Part shown: positions 1 to 8,304 of the stretch, piece after piece
How the letters are laid out: every line of letters starts with the position of its first letter
How positions within the stretch are numbered: the first letter of the stretch is position 1
Source: Burkholderiales bacterium
GTDB taxonomy: Bacteria > Pseudomonadota > Gammaproteobacteria > Burkholderiales > Burkholderiaceae_C
Assembly: GCA_028868305.1 (NCBI GenBank)
Contig: JAGWUS010000002.1
Span: 62,001 to 126,000, forward strand
Length of the DNA stretch: 64,000 nt
Reading direction: 5' to 3'
The notes under the pieces: model-generated
Seen by the model: only the letters and a program-made list of their open reading frames with translations
What the model was told of the DNA's origin: nothing
The model's database searches: none
Made by a program: the position numbers and the translations under genes

Positions 1-382
1 CTTCCAGTTCTATTCCTATTGAATCGTCATTGCAGTTGCTGCGTCCCCGGTAGCAGGAAGCACCGGCATGCCAGGCGCGCGCATCGCAACTGACAAATTG
101 CCAGATCTCACCGCCGCGCTGTATGTAGAAGTGGCTGGAAACCTGCAGCCCTTCAATCGTCTTGAAGTAAGGGTGTGCGTTCCAGTCCAGCGTGTTGGTG
201 AACAGGTGCTGGACCTGGGTGCCGCCATAGACCCCCGGTGGCAGGCTGATGGAATGCAGGACGATCAGATCAATCTGAGCGCTTGCGGGCCTTGGTCCAA
301 AATTGGGAGACGGCAGTTTTCTGGCATATTGGTACCAACCATCTTCCCAGAGGGCGTGTGTTGGGGGGGGCCTTTCAGTCAT
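1..382 (-). CDS. ampD: AmpD, 1,6-anhydro-N-acetylmuramoyl-L-alanine amidase (C-terminus cut off by window edge)
   Basis: Cytoplasmic zinc amidase that removes the peptide from anhydro-muropeptides during cell-wall recycling. Reading the minus strand from an ATG at 380-382 gives an uninterrupted frame to the window edge (127 residues). It contains LPSPNFGPRP, then LIVLHSISLPPG with the first zinc histidine (H43), then SSHFYIQRGGEIWQFV and AWHAGAS, the usual AmpD order. The frame has no stop in the window, so about the last third is missing. The ATG overlaps the end of pilR (ATGACTGA), so translation is probably coupled. Family assignment is strong; an effect on beta-lactamase control cannot be judged here. 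Confidence 0.88.
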   Translation of the reverse strand, partial: MTERPPPTHALWEDGWYQYARKLPSPNFGPRPASAQIDLIVLHSISLPPGVYGGTQVQHLFTNTLDWNAHPYFKTIEGLQVSSHFYIQRGGEIWQFVSCDARAWHAGASCYRGRSNCNDDSIGIELE

Positions 383-1853
383 CCGGCTCATCCTCGGCCG
401 ATTGTTGTGCATCGATTTTCAGGCGTGCAATGCGGTAGCGGATCTGTCGCAGACTCAAGCCCAGGCGGGTGGCTGCCAGCGTACGGTTGAATCCGGTTTC
501 TTTCAGGGTGCGCACCAGTATTTCGCGCTCCTGCTGGTCCAGGTGGGATTGCAGGTCGGCGGGCAAGGTTTCCGCCGCGACAACTGCGGCAGGTGACGCT
601 TGCGCCTCGGCACCCAATGCTGCGGGTTGGCTTGCGCTGTGGGCGTGCACGTCCAGGTGCAATTCGCCGCCCTCCGACAGGGCCATGGCACGGTGCAACA
701 GGTTTTCCAACTCGCGTACATTCCCGTTCAGTGGCAAGCTGGCCAACTGCGCCAGGGTCTGTTGGGGCAGGGCAGGCGCTGGCTGGCCAGATTCTGCTGC
801 GATGCGCTGAACCAGCGCTTGGCACAGTGCCGGCAAGTCCTCGCAACGCTCACGCAGCGGCGGAATGTGAATGTCAATAACGTTCAGCCGGTAAAAAAGA
901 TCCTGACGGAACCGTCCCGCAGCGACTTCGACTGGCAGGTCCTTATGGGTGGCACTTACGATGCGCACGTCTACGGACTCTTCCTGGCTGGTTCCGATTG
1001 GCCGAATGCAACGTTCCTGAATGGCGCGCAGAAGTTTGGCTTGCATCGCCAGCGGCAGGTCTCCAATTTCATCCAGAAACAAAGTTCCTCCGCTGGCGGC
1101 ACGGAAAAAGCCTTCGCGGTCCTGGCTGGCGCCTGTGTAGGAACCTTTCTTGGATCCAAAAAACTCGGCCTCGAGCAGGTTCTCCGGTATGGCGCCGCAA
1201 TTGACTGCTACCCAGGGCCCGCTGGATCGGTGACTGTTGGCATGCAGCGCATTGGCAACCAGTTCTTTTCCAGTGCCCGACTCTCCGCGGATCAGCACCG
1301 GTGCCATGCTGCGCGCCACCTTCACGATGCGGTCCTTGACACCGCGCATGGCTGCCGATTCGCCAGCTAGCAAAGCCAGCGCCGCGTCGCCACTTGCCGA
1401 GCGTTCCGAGTGGGGCATTGGCCTGGCATCCGGCATTGGCTGTGCGTTCAATGACTTCTCGGCGCCTGCATTGACCTGCATGGCGGCTGCAACCACTGCG
1501 CGGAACTGCTTGAGGTCAACGGGTTTGGTCAAGTAATCGAAAGCGCCCGCTTTCAGGGATTCCACAGCGTTTTCTGCAGAACCATAGGCTGTGATAACCA
1601 CGCAGCGTTCGGTCCGTTGCTGGACACGCAGATCCTTGAGCAGTGCCGTGCCCATGCCGTCAGGCAAGCGCATGTCGGTGATCAGCAGATCGAACTTCCC
1701 TTGCGTAAGTGCATTACGCGCCTGTTCCACAGTGCCAGCAGTTTCGACCTGGTAGCCCTCGCGCAGCAGCGTCAGTTCATACAGTGTGCGCAGGTCGGGC
1801 TCATCGTCGACCACCAGAATGCGCAGGTTGTTCAGTACAGTGTTTTTTGCCAT
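375..1853 (-). CDS. pilR: PilR, sigma-54-dependent response regulator of type IV pilus genes
   Basis: Response regulator that activates pilin transcription with RpoN. The N-terminal receiver (about residues 10-125) has the acidic pair VVDDEPD and phospho-acceptor D60 (LLITDMRLPDG). A central AAA+ domain carries Walker A GESGTGKE, the sigma-54 contact loop as GSYTGA rather than GAFTGA, and Walker B GGTLFLDEIGDLP. A Fis-type HTH lies at the end (ETGFNRTLAATRLGLSLRQIRYR), 492 residues in all, normal for NtrC-type regulators. The start overlaps the pilS end by 22 nt and ampD overlaps its own end, so pilS-pilR-ampD look co-translated. Confidence 0.96.
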   Translation of the reverse strand: MAKNTVLNNLRILVVDDEPDLRTLYELTLLREGYQVETAGTVEQARNALTQGKFDLLITDMRLPDGMGTALLKDLRVQQRTERCVVITAYGSAENAVESLKAGAFDYLTKPVDLKQFRAVVAAAMQVNAGAEKSLNAQPMPDARPMPHSERSASGDAALALLAGESAAMRGVKDRIVKVARSMAPVLIRGESGTGKELVANALHANSHRSSGPWVAVNCGAIPENLLEAEFFGSKKGSYTGASQDREGFFRAASGGTLFLDEIGDLPLAMQAKLLRAIQERCIRPIGTSQEESVDVRIVSATHKDLPVEVAAGRFRQDLFYRLNVIDIHIPPLRERCEDLPALCQALVQRIAAESGQPAPALPQQTLAQLASLPLNGNVRELENLLHRAMALSEGGELHLDVHAHSASQPAALGAEAQASPAAVVAAETLPADLQSHLDQQEREILVRTLKETGFNRTLAATRLGLSLRQIRYRIARLKIDAQQSAEDEPDD

Positions 1854-3583
1854 GGTGTATTGGTCACCGGGTTGCCTTGCGCAGCCGCATCAGCGGACGG
1901 TGCAGGCAATAGTGTCATGACGAATTCATTGCCTTCGGTGGCTTGTCCCTGGACCATTCTGGGGGTGCGCTGGTAAGTGATCGTGGCGCCATGTCGCTCG
2001 CACAGTTCACGGCAGATATAAAGGCCCAGTCCACTGGAGCGGCTTTCCGATGAAAAGAAAGGTTCGAACAGATGGCGCTCCACCGACTGCTCCATGGGTG
2101 CCCCATCGCTCCAGACGGACAGTTCCACGCGCCTGTCCGACAGTGGACGGGTTTTTACCTGAATCGCCTCGGTTTGTTTTTTTGCGTAACGGCGCGCATT
2201 GTCCAGCAGATTGACCAGTACGCGGCGCAGATGTTCCAGCTCGAATTGCACCCAGAGTGCGGGTCCCGACAGCAACGTTACCAGCCGGTAAGTCTCGCCA
2301 TTTTGCTGGGCCCATTCGTGGCAGATGCGGTGGGTGTTTTCGTTCAGGGCAATGGTCTGCCCGGACAAAGGCTCTCCATGCGGTGCAACGTGTGCAGCCT
2401 GCAGGATGTCATCAACGATTTTTCCAAGCCTGCGTGCGTTCTGGCCGATCATTGCTGTGAGCTTTTGCAGTTTTGGGTCCGCCAGGTCTTCTTCCAGCAG
2501 GGCGTTGGCCTGGCTGATAGCCGCCAACGGGTTGCGGATTTCATGGGCCACCGCGGTGGACATGCGCCCCATGCTGGCGAGCTTCTCGGTGCGCAAGCGT
2601 GCCTCCAGGGCGCGCAGATCCTGCAGAAACAGTACGCACAAACTCTCTGCTCCTACGCCCTGCGGCGCGGCCAGCCGAGTACGCACGCGAACTTTTTGGA
2701 TACTGTGGGGGCCATTGCTCAGGCTCACATCTTCTTCGGCGCTTTCACCCACTCCAATGCAGATGCGCGCCAGATGCCACAGCGGTGCCCACCCTGGTCG
2801 TGATTTCAGGTCAAACAGAATGCCTTGCACCTGCCGTTCGTTGCCCAGCAATTGCCGGGCGGCCGGATTGGCCGCCAGCACCCGGCCATTGCGGTCAATG
2901 ATCAGTACCCCGTCAGGAAGGGATTCAATCACTAGCTCATTCACATGGCGCTGGATATTGGCCGCCGCCTGGTTGAGGCGTGCGCGTTGACCGGCGCTGG
3001 CCAGGCGACGGGACAACTGATGGGCCAGCAGCGCAATGACGAAATACCCCACGCCGCTCAGGGCGGATTGCACGTAGTAGGCCGTTGCATCGGTGCCACC
3101 GGACAACGCGGTCCACAGCGTGCTGGTCAGCAGCATGACCGTTACGCCGGCGGCCGTGCCCAGCGCCAGACGCAAGGGTCCCAGCACGGCGGAGAACAGA
3201 ATGGGCAGGGCAAAAAGCGGCGTGTAGTTGATGTTGGTTCCCTGGATGATCTGCAGCGCGGAAAACGCCACCACGTCCACGCCCACCAGCGTCACCCAGG
3301 ACCAGTTGAATGAAGTGCCCAGCGCATGGGGTTTGTCCAGCACACGTGAGGCCACTGTTGAGGCGCAGTAGGCGATGCTCACGAGGACCAGCAGGTGACT
3401 GTGCGAAAAACCACTGACGAACAGAGTGCCCTGCAAGGCGACCATCACCACGCCCAGGGTTACGCGCGCAGTCATGAAGCCTTGCCACTGCCGAACAAAT
3501 TCCCGGGTTTCTTCGGCGCTCTCCAGGGTAACCGCCACCTCGGGCGGCCCAAACCAAGAGTGTTGTGCTACACCGTCGTCCAT
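1832..3583 (-). CDS. pilS: PilS, membrane sensor histidine kinase
   Basis: Inner-membrane kinase partner of PilR. About six hydrophobic segments span residues 40-190, followed by a PAS-like region (220-330; DGVLIIDRNGRVLAANPAA). The HisKA motif AVAHEIRNPLAAI has H347, and an HATPase domain follows with the G box SSGLGLYICRELCERHG near residue 540. The ATG follows directly after the stop of the small upstream gene (TGAATG), which fixes the start and implies coupling. Length 583, typical for the family. The stimulus cannot be read from sequence; in Pseudomonas PilS senses pilin levels in the membrane. Confidence 0.95.
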   Translation of the reverse strand: MDDGVAQHSWFGPPEVAVTLESAEETREFVRQWQGFMTARVTLGVVMVALQGTLFVSGFSHSHLLVLVSIAYCASTVASRVLDKPHALGTSFNWSWVTLVGVDVVAFSALQIIQGTNINYTPLFALPILFSAVLGPLRLALGTAAGVTVMLLTSTLWTALSGGTDATAYYVQSALSGVGYFVIALLAHQLSRRLASAGQRARLNQAAANIQRHVNELVIESLPDGVLIIDRNGRVLAANPAARQLLGNERQVQGILFDLKSRPGWAPLWHLARICIGVGESAEEDVSLSNGPHSIQKVRVRTRLAAPQGVGAESLCVLFLQDLRALEARLRTEKLASMGRMSTAVAHEIRNPLAAISQANALLEEDLADPKLQKLTAMIGQNARRLGKIVDDILQAAHVAPHGEPLSGQTIALNENTHRICHEWAQQNGETYRLVTLLSGPALWVQFELEHLRRVLVNLLDNARRYAKKQTEAIQVKTRPLSDRRVELSVWSDGAPMEQSVERHLFEPFFSSESRSSGLGLYICRELCERHGATITYQRTPRMVQGQATEGNEFVMTLLPAPSADAAAQGNPVTNTPWQKTLY

Positions 3584-3814
3584 TCAGGACTCCGCCAGTG
3601 CGCGGTGGGCGTCACAGCAATAGGCACCGCGCTGGCCCGTGACGGCATCCCTGGCAGGCACGTGCACACCACAGTGCGCGCATGCCACCATCTCGGTCGG
3701 AGCTGCAGCTTTGCGCTCGCGCTCACGCCGCAATTCCATCTGGTCTGCGGTGCGCGCCGATCGCCATTTCCAGGCAACCAGAAAGATCACCACAAATATC
3801 AGCAGGTATTTCAT
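3584..3814 (-). CDS. PP0621-family small membrane-anchored zinc-ribbon-like protein
   Basis: A 76-residue protein with one N-terminal membrane segment (MKYLLIFVVIFLVAWKW), a charged linker, and a cysteine/histidine cluster CAHCG...YCCDAHR that could bind zinc. Small proteins of this type commonly sit between the CcsA-like gene and pilS in Burkholderiales, but their function is not established. The start overlaps the upstream CcsA-like stop by 4 nt (ATGA), and its stop touches the pilS start codon, so it lies inside a tightly packed operon. I infer a role linked to membrane or pilus regulation only from position. Confidence 0.8.
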   Translation of the reverse strand: MKYLLIFVVIFLVAWKWRSARTADQMELRRERERKAAAPTEMVACAHCGVHVPARDAVTGQRGAYCCDAHRALAES

Positions 3815-4614
3815 GCAGCGCGCCCCAGGAGCACTTCCATGACAAAACGGGACCCCACATAGGCCAGCAGCAGAAAGGCGGATCCGATGTATAGCACCCT
3901 GGCAGCCCGCTTGCCGCGCCAGCCTGCGACCGAGCGACCGATCAGTAGCACCGCAAAAGTCACCCAGGACAGCAGCGAAAACACCGTTTTGTGGTCCCAG
4001 CGCCAGGCGTGGCCATACACCACCTCACCAAACAGCATGCCCACCAGCAGGGTCAGGCTCAGCAGGGCAAAACCCGCCGCCACAAAGCGGTAGGTCAGCC
4101 GCTCCAGCGTCAACAGGGGCAGGCCGCTGTGGGAGTCTTCTGCCATACGGATGCGTTTTTCAGCATGGTGCATGAAGAGGGCGTGTACCACCGCCATGCC
4201 AAACAGTCCATAGCAGGCAATCGCAAAGGCCAGATGCACGGGCAGCCATATCGACGTCGTGGTGGGCAGCGTGCCCCCCGGGAAGGCATAAGCCAGCAGT
4301 ACCGCCGCCGCGCCCAGCGCACACAGAGTCCAGCGGGTCGACAGCTGCGGGTACACCAGGCTCTCCACCGCATAGACCGCCGCCACCAACCAGGCGGTGA
4401 CGGACAGTGCCGGCGCAAATCCAAAGTGGGGAGGGGTGCCCATCAGCCCCACGGCCAGCACCAGACCATGCAGGAGCCAGGCAACGGCGACCCACAGGTG
4501 GGAGGCGCGCAGGCTCATCTGCGTGGCCCTCAGCGCCGGCCAGGCGTAGGCAGAGGCCGCCAAAACCGAAAGAATCAGTTGAACCGGGGATGCACTGGCT
4601 AAAATCATGCGCAC
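3811..4614 (-). CDS. Cytochrome c assembly (CcsA/YpjD-like) inner-membrane protein
   Basis: Polytopic membrane protein of 265-267 residues with about eight hydrophobic helices and the conserved C-terminal part of the CcsA/HemX family (GEVVYGHAWRWDHKTVFSLL), including a WDHK motif in which the histidine is a candidate haem ligand. Homologues named YpjD/CcsA are usually encoded next to ffh, as here (divergent, 36 bp away). The start is either GTG at 4612-4614 or ATG at 4606-4608; the ATG is equally plausible. It heads the minus-strand run into pilS-pilR. A haem-handling role is family knowledge, not shown by the sequence. Confidence 0.85.
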   Translation of the reverse strand: MRMILASASPVQLILSVLAASAYAWPALRATQMSLRASHLWVAVAWLLHGLVLAVGLMGTPPHFGFAPALSVTAWLVAAVYAVESLVYPQLSTRWTLCALGAAAVLLAYAFPGGTLPTTTSIWLPVHLAFAIACYGLFGMAVVHALFMHHAEKRIRMAEDSHSGLPLLTLERLTYRFVAAGFALLSLTLLVGMLFGEVVYGHAWRWDHKTVFSLLSWVTFAVLLIGRSVAGWRGKRAARVLYIGSAFLLLAYVGSRFVMEVLLGRAA

Positions 4615-4650
4615 AGTTTAGCGTTTTGCTTTCTGCACCTACACACACCT

Positions 4651-6015
4651 ATGGCCTCCGCTCTTTCCGACAAACTTTCCCGACTCGTCAAGGACCTGCG
4701 TGGTCAAGGCCGCATTACCGAAAGCAATGTCACCGACATGCTGCGCGAAGTGCGCATGGCGCTGCTGGAGGCCGACGTGGCCCTGCCAGTGGTGCGGGAT
4801 TTCATCGCCCGGGTGAAAGAGAAGGCACTGGGCCAGGAAGTGCTGGGCTCGCTGCAGCCCGGCCAGGTGCTGGTGAGCATTGTCAACCGCGAACTGGCTG
4901 CCACCATGGGCGAGGGCGTGAGCGACCTCAACCTGTCGGTACAACCGCCTGCCGTGATTCTGATGGCCGGTTTGCAGGGTGCTGGTAAAACCACCACCAC
5001 CGCCAAGCTGGCCAAGCACCTGATCGACAAGCGCAAGAAGAAGGTGCTGACCGTGTCGGGCGACGTGTACCGCCCCGCTGCTATCGAGCAGCTCAAGACG
5101 GTGACGGCTCAGGCCGGTGCCGAGTGGTTCCCCAGCACGCCCGATCAGAAGCCGGTGGACATTGGCCGCGCTGCGCTGGACTACGCCAGAAAACATTTCT
5201 TTGATGTGCTGCTGGTCGATACCGCGGGCCGTCTGGCGATTGATGAAGCGCTGATGCTGGAAATCAAGAACCTGCATGCCGCACTCAATCCGGTGGAAAC
5301 CCTGTTCGTGGTTGACGCCATGCAGGGCCAGGATGCGGTGAACACCGCCAAGGCGTTCAAGGAAGCGCTGCCACTGACCGGCATCATCCTGACCAAGACC
5401 GACGGTGACTCCCGTGGCGGTGCCGCATTGTCGGTGCGACAGATTACCGGCGCGCCGATCAAGTTTGCTGGTACCAGCGAGAAGCTTGACGGGCTGGAGG
5501 TGTTCGACGCCGAGCGCCATGCGGGCCGCATTCTGGGTATGGGCGATATCGTGGCCCTGGTGGAGCAGGTCACTGCCGGCGTGGATATCCAGGCGGCACA
5601 AAAGCTGGCGGCCAAGGTCAAGAGCGGTGGCGGATTTGATCTGAACGATTTTCTGGCCCAGATCCAGCAGATGAAGCAGATGGGCGGCCTCTCCAGCCTG
5701 ATGGACAAGCTGCCTGCCGCCATGGCGGCCAAAGCCGGTCAGGTGGACATGGACAAGGCCGAACAAGACATCAAGCGCAAGGAGGGCATCATCCACAGCA
5801 TGACGCCGCTGGAGCGGCGCAAGCCCGAGCTCATCAAGGCCACCCGTAAGCGCCGCATTGCTGCCGGTGCCGGTGTGCATGTGCAGGAAGTCAACCGCAT
5901 GCTCAAGGAGTTTGAGCAGATGCAGGAGATGATGAAAAAGATGAAGGGCGGCGGCATGATGAAGATGATGAAACGCCTGGGCGGCATGAAAGGCATGCCC
6001 AAGATGCCGTTTTAA
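4651..6015 (+). CDS. ffh: Signal recognition particle protein Ffh
   Basis: SRP54-type GTPase that binds 4.5S RNA and signal sequences and docks with FtsY to deliver inner-membrane proteins. The N domain is followed by the G domain with G1 GLQGAGKTTT, DTAGRL, and TKTDGDSRGG. The methionine-rich M domain ends in a Met/Lys/Gly tail (MKGGGMMKMMKRL). Length 454 is normal. It is transcribed alone or with the downstream EamA gene (15 bp gap), divergent from the CcsA-like gene. The long open frame on the opposite strand is a coding shadow. Confidence 0.98.
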   Translation: MASALSDKLSRLVKDLRGQGRITESNVTDMLREVRMALLEADVALPVVRDFIARVKEKALGQEVLGSLQPGQVLVSIVNRELAATMGEGVSDLNLSVQPPAVILMAGLQGAGKTTTTAKLAKHLIDKRKKKVLTVSGDVYRPAAIEQLKTVTAQAGAEWFPSTPDQKPVDIGRAALDYARKHFFDVLLVDTAGRLAIDEALMLEIKNLHAALNPVETLFVVDAMQGQDAVNTAKAFKEALPLTGIILTKTDGDSRGGAALSVRQITGAPIKFAGTSEKLDGLEVFDAERHAGRILGMGDIVALVEQVTAGVDIQAAQKLAAKVKSGGGFDLNDFLAQIQQMKQMGGLSSLMDKLPAAMAAKAGQVDMDKAEQDIKRKEGIIHSMTPLERRKPELIKATRKRRIAAGAGVHVQEVNRMLKEFEQMQEMMKKMKGGGMMKMMKRLGGMKGMPKMPF

Positions 6016-6030
6016 CCCGACGCCACACCA

Positions 6031-6927
6031 TTGGACGCGTCTAAAAATCGGGCCTTGGCGGGTATCGGGCTGGCGGTGCTGGCTGTGGCCGGCTTTGCCG
6101 GACTGGATACCACCACCAAATGGCTGTCCATCAGCGTTCCGCTGATGATGGCCATGTTCTTCCGCTACCTGTTTCAGGCGGTCGCCACCACGGTGGCGGT
6201 GTTTCCCAGTCGCGGTAAACGGTTGCTGCACACGCACCACCTGGGCTTGCATGTGCTGCGCGGTCTGCTGCTGCTGGCGTCCAGCCTGTTTGCATTTTTG
6301 AGTTTGAAGCTCATGCCGGTGGGCGAGTTCACGGCCATAGTGATGATCACGCCGCTGGTGGTGACCCTGCTGGCCGCGCGCATGCTGCACGAGCATGTGT
6401 CGGGCCGTCGACTGTTGCTGGTGGCAGGTGGCTTTTTGGGCACGCTGGTGATCATTCGTCCGGGCGGACAAAGCTTTACCTGGGCCTTGCTCTTCCCGGT
6501 GGGCGTGGTGCTGTCAAACACCGCGTTTCAGTTGCTGACAAGCCGCATGGCCCGCACCGAAGACTCCATGACCCTGCAGTTTTATACCGGTTGGGTCGGG
6601 ACTGCGGTGGCTGCGCTCACACTGCCCTGGGTCTGGATGGACCTACCCGATACCACGCTCTGGCTCGGTCTGTTTTTTGCGGGCCTCATGGCCACGCTAG
6701 GTCACTTTTTTCTGATCCTGTCGTACAAGCGGGCACCAGCCGCAGTGCTGATGCCCTATATGTATGTGCAGATCGGATTTGCCATGCTGGGCGGCTGGCT
6801 GCTGTTTGCCCACGTGCCGGATCACTGGTCGCTGATGGGCATGGCCTTGGTGGCCGTGTGTGGCGCAGCCGGGGCCTGGCTGACCGCCCATGAAAGCCGG
6901 GCGGCTGCTGAGCCGCCAGAACACTGA
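6031..6927 (+). CDS. DMT-superfamily (EamA) permease
   Basis: Inner-membrane transporter of 298 residues with ten predicted helices in two EamA repeats (about residues 10-140 and 155-285), the usual layout of drug/metabolite transporters. The substrate cannot be inferred. The frame opens with TTG at 6031, 15 bp after ffh; no strong ribosome site is visible and the next ATG (6145) would delete the first helix, so TTG is preferred. A dispersed repeat follows at 6946, separating it from the convergent lig genes. Confidence 0.88.
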   Translation: MDASKNRALAGIGLAVLAVAGFAGLDTTTKWLSISVPLMMAMFFRYLFQAVATTVAVFPSRGKRLLHTHHLGLHVLRGLLLLASSLFAFLSLKLMPVGEFTAIVMITPLVVTLLAARMLHEHVSGRRLLLVAGGFLGTLVIIRPGGQSFTWALLFPVGVVLSNTAFQLLTSRMARTEDSMTLQFYTGWVGTAVAALTLPWVWMDLPDTTLWLGLFFAGLMATLGHFFLILSYKRAPAAVLMPYMYVQIGFAMLGGWLLFAHVPDHWSLMGMALVAVCGAAGAWLTAHESRAAAEPPEH

Positions 6928-6945
6928 GGATTTAGTGCCAAATTG

Positions 6946-6997
6946 GCCGCTAGCCCGCGTGGAATGTCCACGGGTAGCTAGCGATTTAATAGCAATC
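6946..6997. repeat. Dispersed intergenic repeat, copy 1
   Basis: Two-armed repeat: CGCTAGCCCGCGTGG facing CCACGGGTAGCTAGCG, then TTTAATAGC. It lies between two convergent genes (EamA and ligB). Related sequence is at 10245, 16183, 24435 and 28005, with partial copies at 45332, 46700 and 52247. It may also fold as an RNA hairpin and slow transcription from both sides. Confidence 0.6.
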
Positions 6998-7001
6998 TGG
7001 G

Positions 7002-7850
7002 TCAGGCCGTTTCCAGCGCCAGCACCGCCGTAGCCGTGTTGGAGATTGGAATGTGGTAGTTGCTGGTCACGCGCTTCACGCTGGAGCCGCCGCCGGTGGC
7101 CAGCGCGCCGCGCATGGCCAGCCACATCAGCAACTCCACGCCCTGGGTGCCGGTTTTCTCCACCAACTCGTGGACGCTGAACTGGGTGGCCCACTCGGGG
7201 TTGGTGTCCAGGCTGTCCAAAAACTGCAGGTCAAACGCCTTGTTGATGAAGCCGGCGCGCTCACCGTCGAGCTGGTGGCTTAGGCCACCAGAGGCCAGTA
7301 CAGCCACCTTCTTGCTGCTGTCCCACGAACGGATGGCTTCGCCCACGGCCTTGCCTAAAGCGTAGCAGCGCTTGGCGGACGGTAGCGGGAATTGCACCGT
7401 GTTGATGCACACCGGCACCACGGTTACGGGGTAGTTGCCTTCGGGATAGAACAACTTCAATGGCAGCGAACAGGCATGGTCCACCAGCATTTCCTGGCAG
7501 GTCACTACGTCAAACTCTTTGGCAATCAGTTCATTGATCAGGTGCCAGGACAGGTCCACCTCGCCGCGCAGGGGCTCGAGCGAGGGAATGCCCCAACCTT
7601 CGTCCGAGTTCACGTATTGCGGTGCTGCGCCCACGGCGAAGGTGGGCATTTTGTCCAGAAAGAAGTTCAGGCCGTGGTCGTTGTAGAAGATCACCATGAC
7701 GTCGGGTTTCTTGGCGTTCAGCCACTGCTGGACAGGGGGGAAACCATCAAAGAAAGGCTTCCAGTAGGGCTCCTGTTGCAGGCCCTTGTGGATTGCGTTG
7801 CCGATGGCGGGAATGTGGGAGGTCCCGAGGCCGCCGATGAGTTGTGCCAT
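7002..7850 (-). CDS. ligB: Protocatechuate 4,5-dioxygenase, beta (catalytic) subunit
   Basis: Fe(II) extradiol dioxygenase subunit that opens protocatechuate between C4 and C5 to 4-carboxy-2-hydroxymuconate semialdehyde. The expected iron ligands are present: H12 (GTSHIPAIG), H59 (YNDHGLNFF) and E239 (GVELLMW), and the likely catalytic base is H192 (GGLSHQL). Length 282 fits the family (LigB/PmdB). It lies 26 bp after ligA, so the two subunits are co-expressed. The rest of the 4,5-cleavage pathway (ligC, ligI, ligJ, ligK) is not in the window. Confidence 0.95.
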   Translation of the reverse strand: MAQLIGGLGTSHIPAIGNAIHKGLQQEPYWKPFFDGFPPVQQWLNAKKPDVMVIFYNDHGLNFFLDKMPTFAVGAAPQYVNSDEGWGIPSLEPLRGEVDLSWHLINELIAKEFDVVTCQEMLVDHACSLPLKLFYPEGNYPVTVVPVCINTVQFPLPSAKRCYALGKAVGEAIRSWDSSKKVAVLASGGLSHQLDGERAGFINKAFDLQFLDSLDTNPEWATQFSVHELVEKTGTQGVELLMWLAMRGALATGGGSSVKRVTSNYHIPISNTATAVLALETA

Positions 7851-7876
7851 TTTTTTATGTCCTGTGAATGGTTTGG

Positions 7877-8224
7877 TTACTGTCCAGCTGCTACCAGCTT
7901 GGCCTTGAATTCGTCTTTGCTCATGCCAGTTTGCTGCGCGCCGATGTCCTGCATGTCAAGCTTGAAAATGCCAGCAAACTTGGCCAGGTAATAGGCGTTG
8001 CCGCCCGCGGCGATGAGCTGCAACACGTTCTTGGCGCGGATGGCGGCGGCTTGCGGCTCGGTCAGGGCGTACTTTTTCATATAGCCCTCTTCGTCGGCGA
8101 GAAAGGCGGCGCGGTTGGCTGCGTCATTGAACGAAAAGCACATCTTGTTCAGGGCATAGCCCTTTTTTGCCTGCTCGCCGTCAAACGGCGTGGTGCCGGG
8201 AATTTTGGGTAGGGGTGCGCTCAC
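7877..8224 (-). CDS. ligA: Protocatechuate 4,5-dioxygenase, alpha subunit
   Basis: Small helical subunit that caps the active site of LigB. The start is set at GTG 8222-8224 because AAGGAG lies 6 nt upstream and the protein then begins SAPLPKIPGTTPFDG as in PmdA/LigA. A longer frame from 8284 would add 20 residues reading through the promoter region. The resulting 115-residue protein has the LigA core (MCFSFNDAANRAAFLADEE) and the terminal FKAKLVAAGQ. It is the first gene of the ligAB pair and is divergent from a LysR-type regulator, its probable controller. Confidence 0.93.
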   Translation of the reverse strand: MSAPLPKIPGTTPFDGEQAKKGYALNKMCFSFNDAANRAAFLADEEGYMKKYALTEPQAAAIRAKNVLQLIAAGGNAYYLAKFAGIFKLDMQDIGAQQTGMSKDEFKAKLVAAGQ

Positions 8225-8249
8225 GGGTTGCTCCTTTTCAATCAATGTT

Positions 8250-8261
8250 TGACCTGTGTCA
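8250..8261. promoter_or_regulatory. Candidate operator between ligA and the LysR regulator
   Basis: TGACctgtGTCA is a perfect inverted repeat with 4-bp arms, 26 bp upstream of the ligA start, in the roughly 80-bp divergent region. Position and symmetry suit a LysR-type or similar dimeric regulator site. The arms are short, so chance is a real possibility. Confidence 0.3.
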
Positions 8262-8304
8262 GGCGCCAAGTATCCCGACCCCATTGCTATAAATAAATAG
8301 ATGA

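Noticed and set aside
4639-6471. 610-residue open frame opposite ffh
   Set aside because: Histidine/glutamine-rich translation with no family features; it is the antisense shadow of ffh and the EamA gene.
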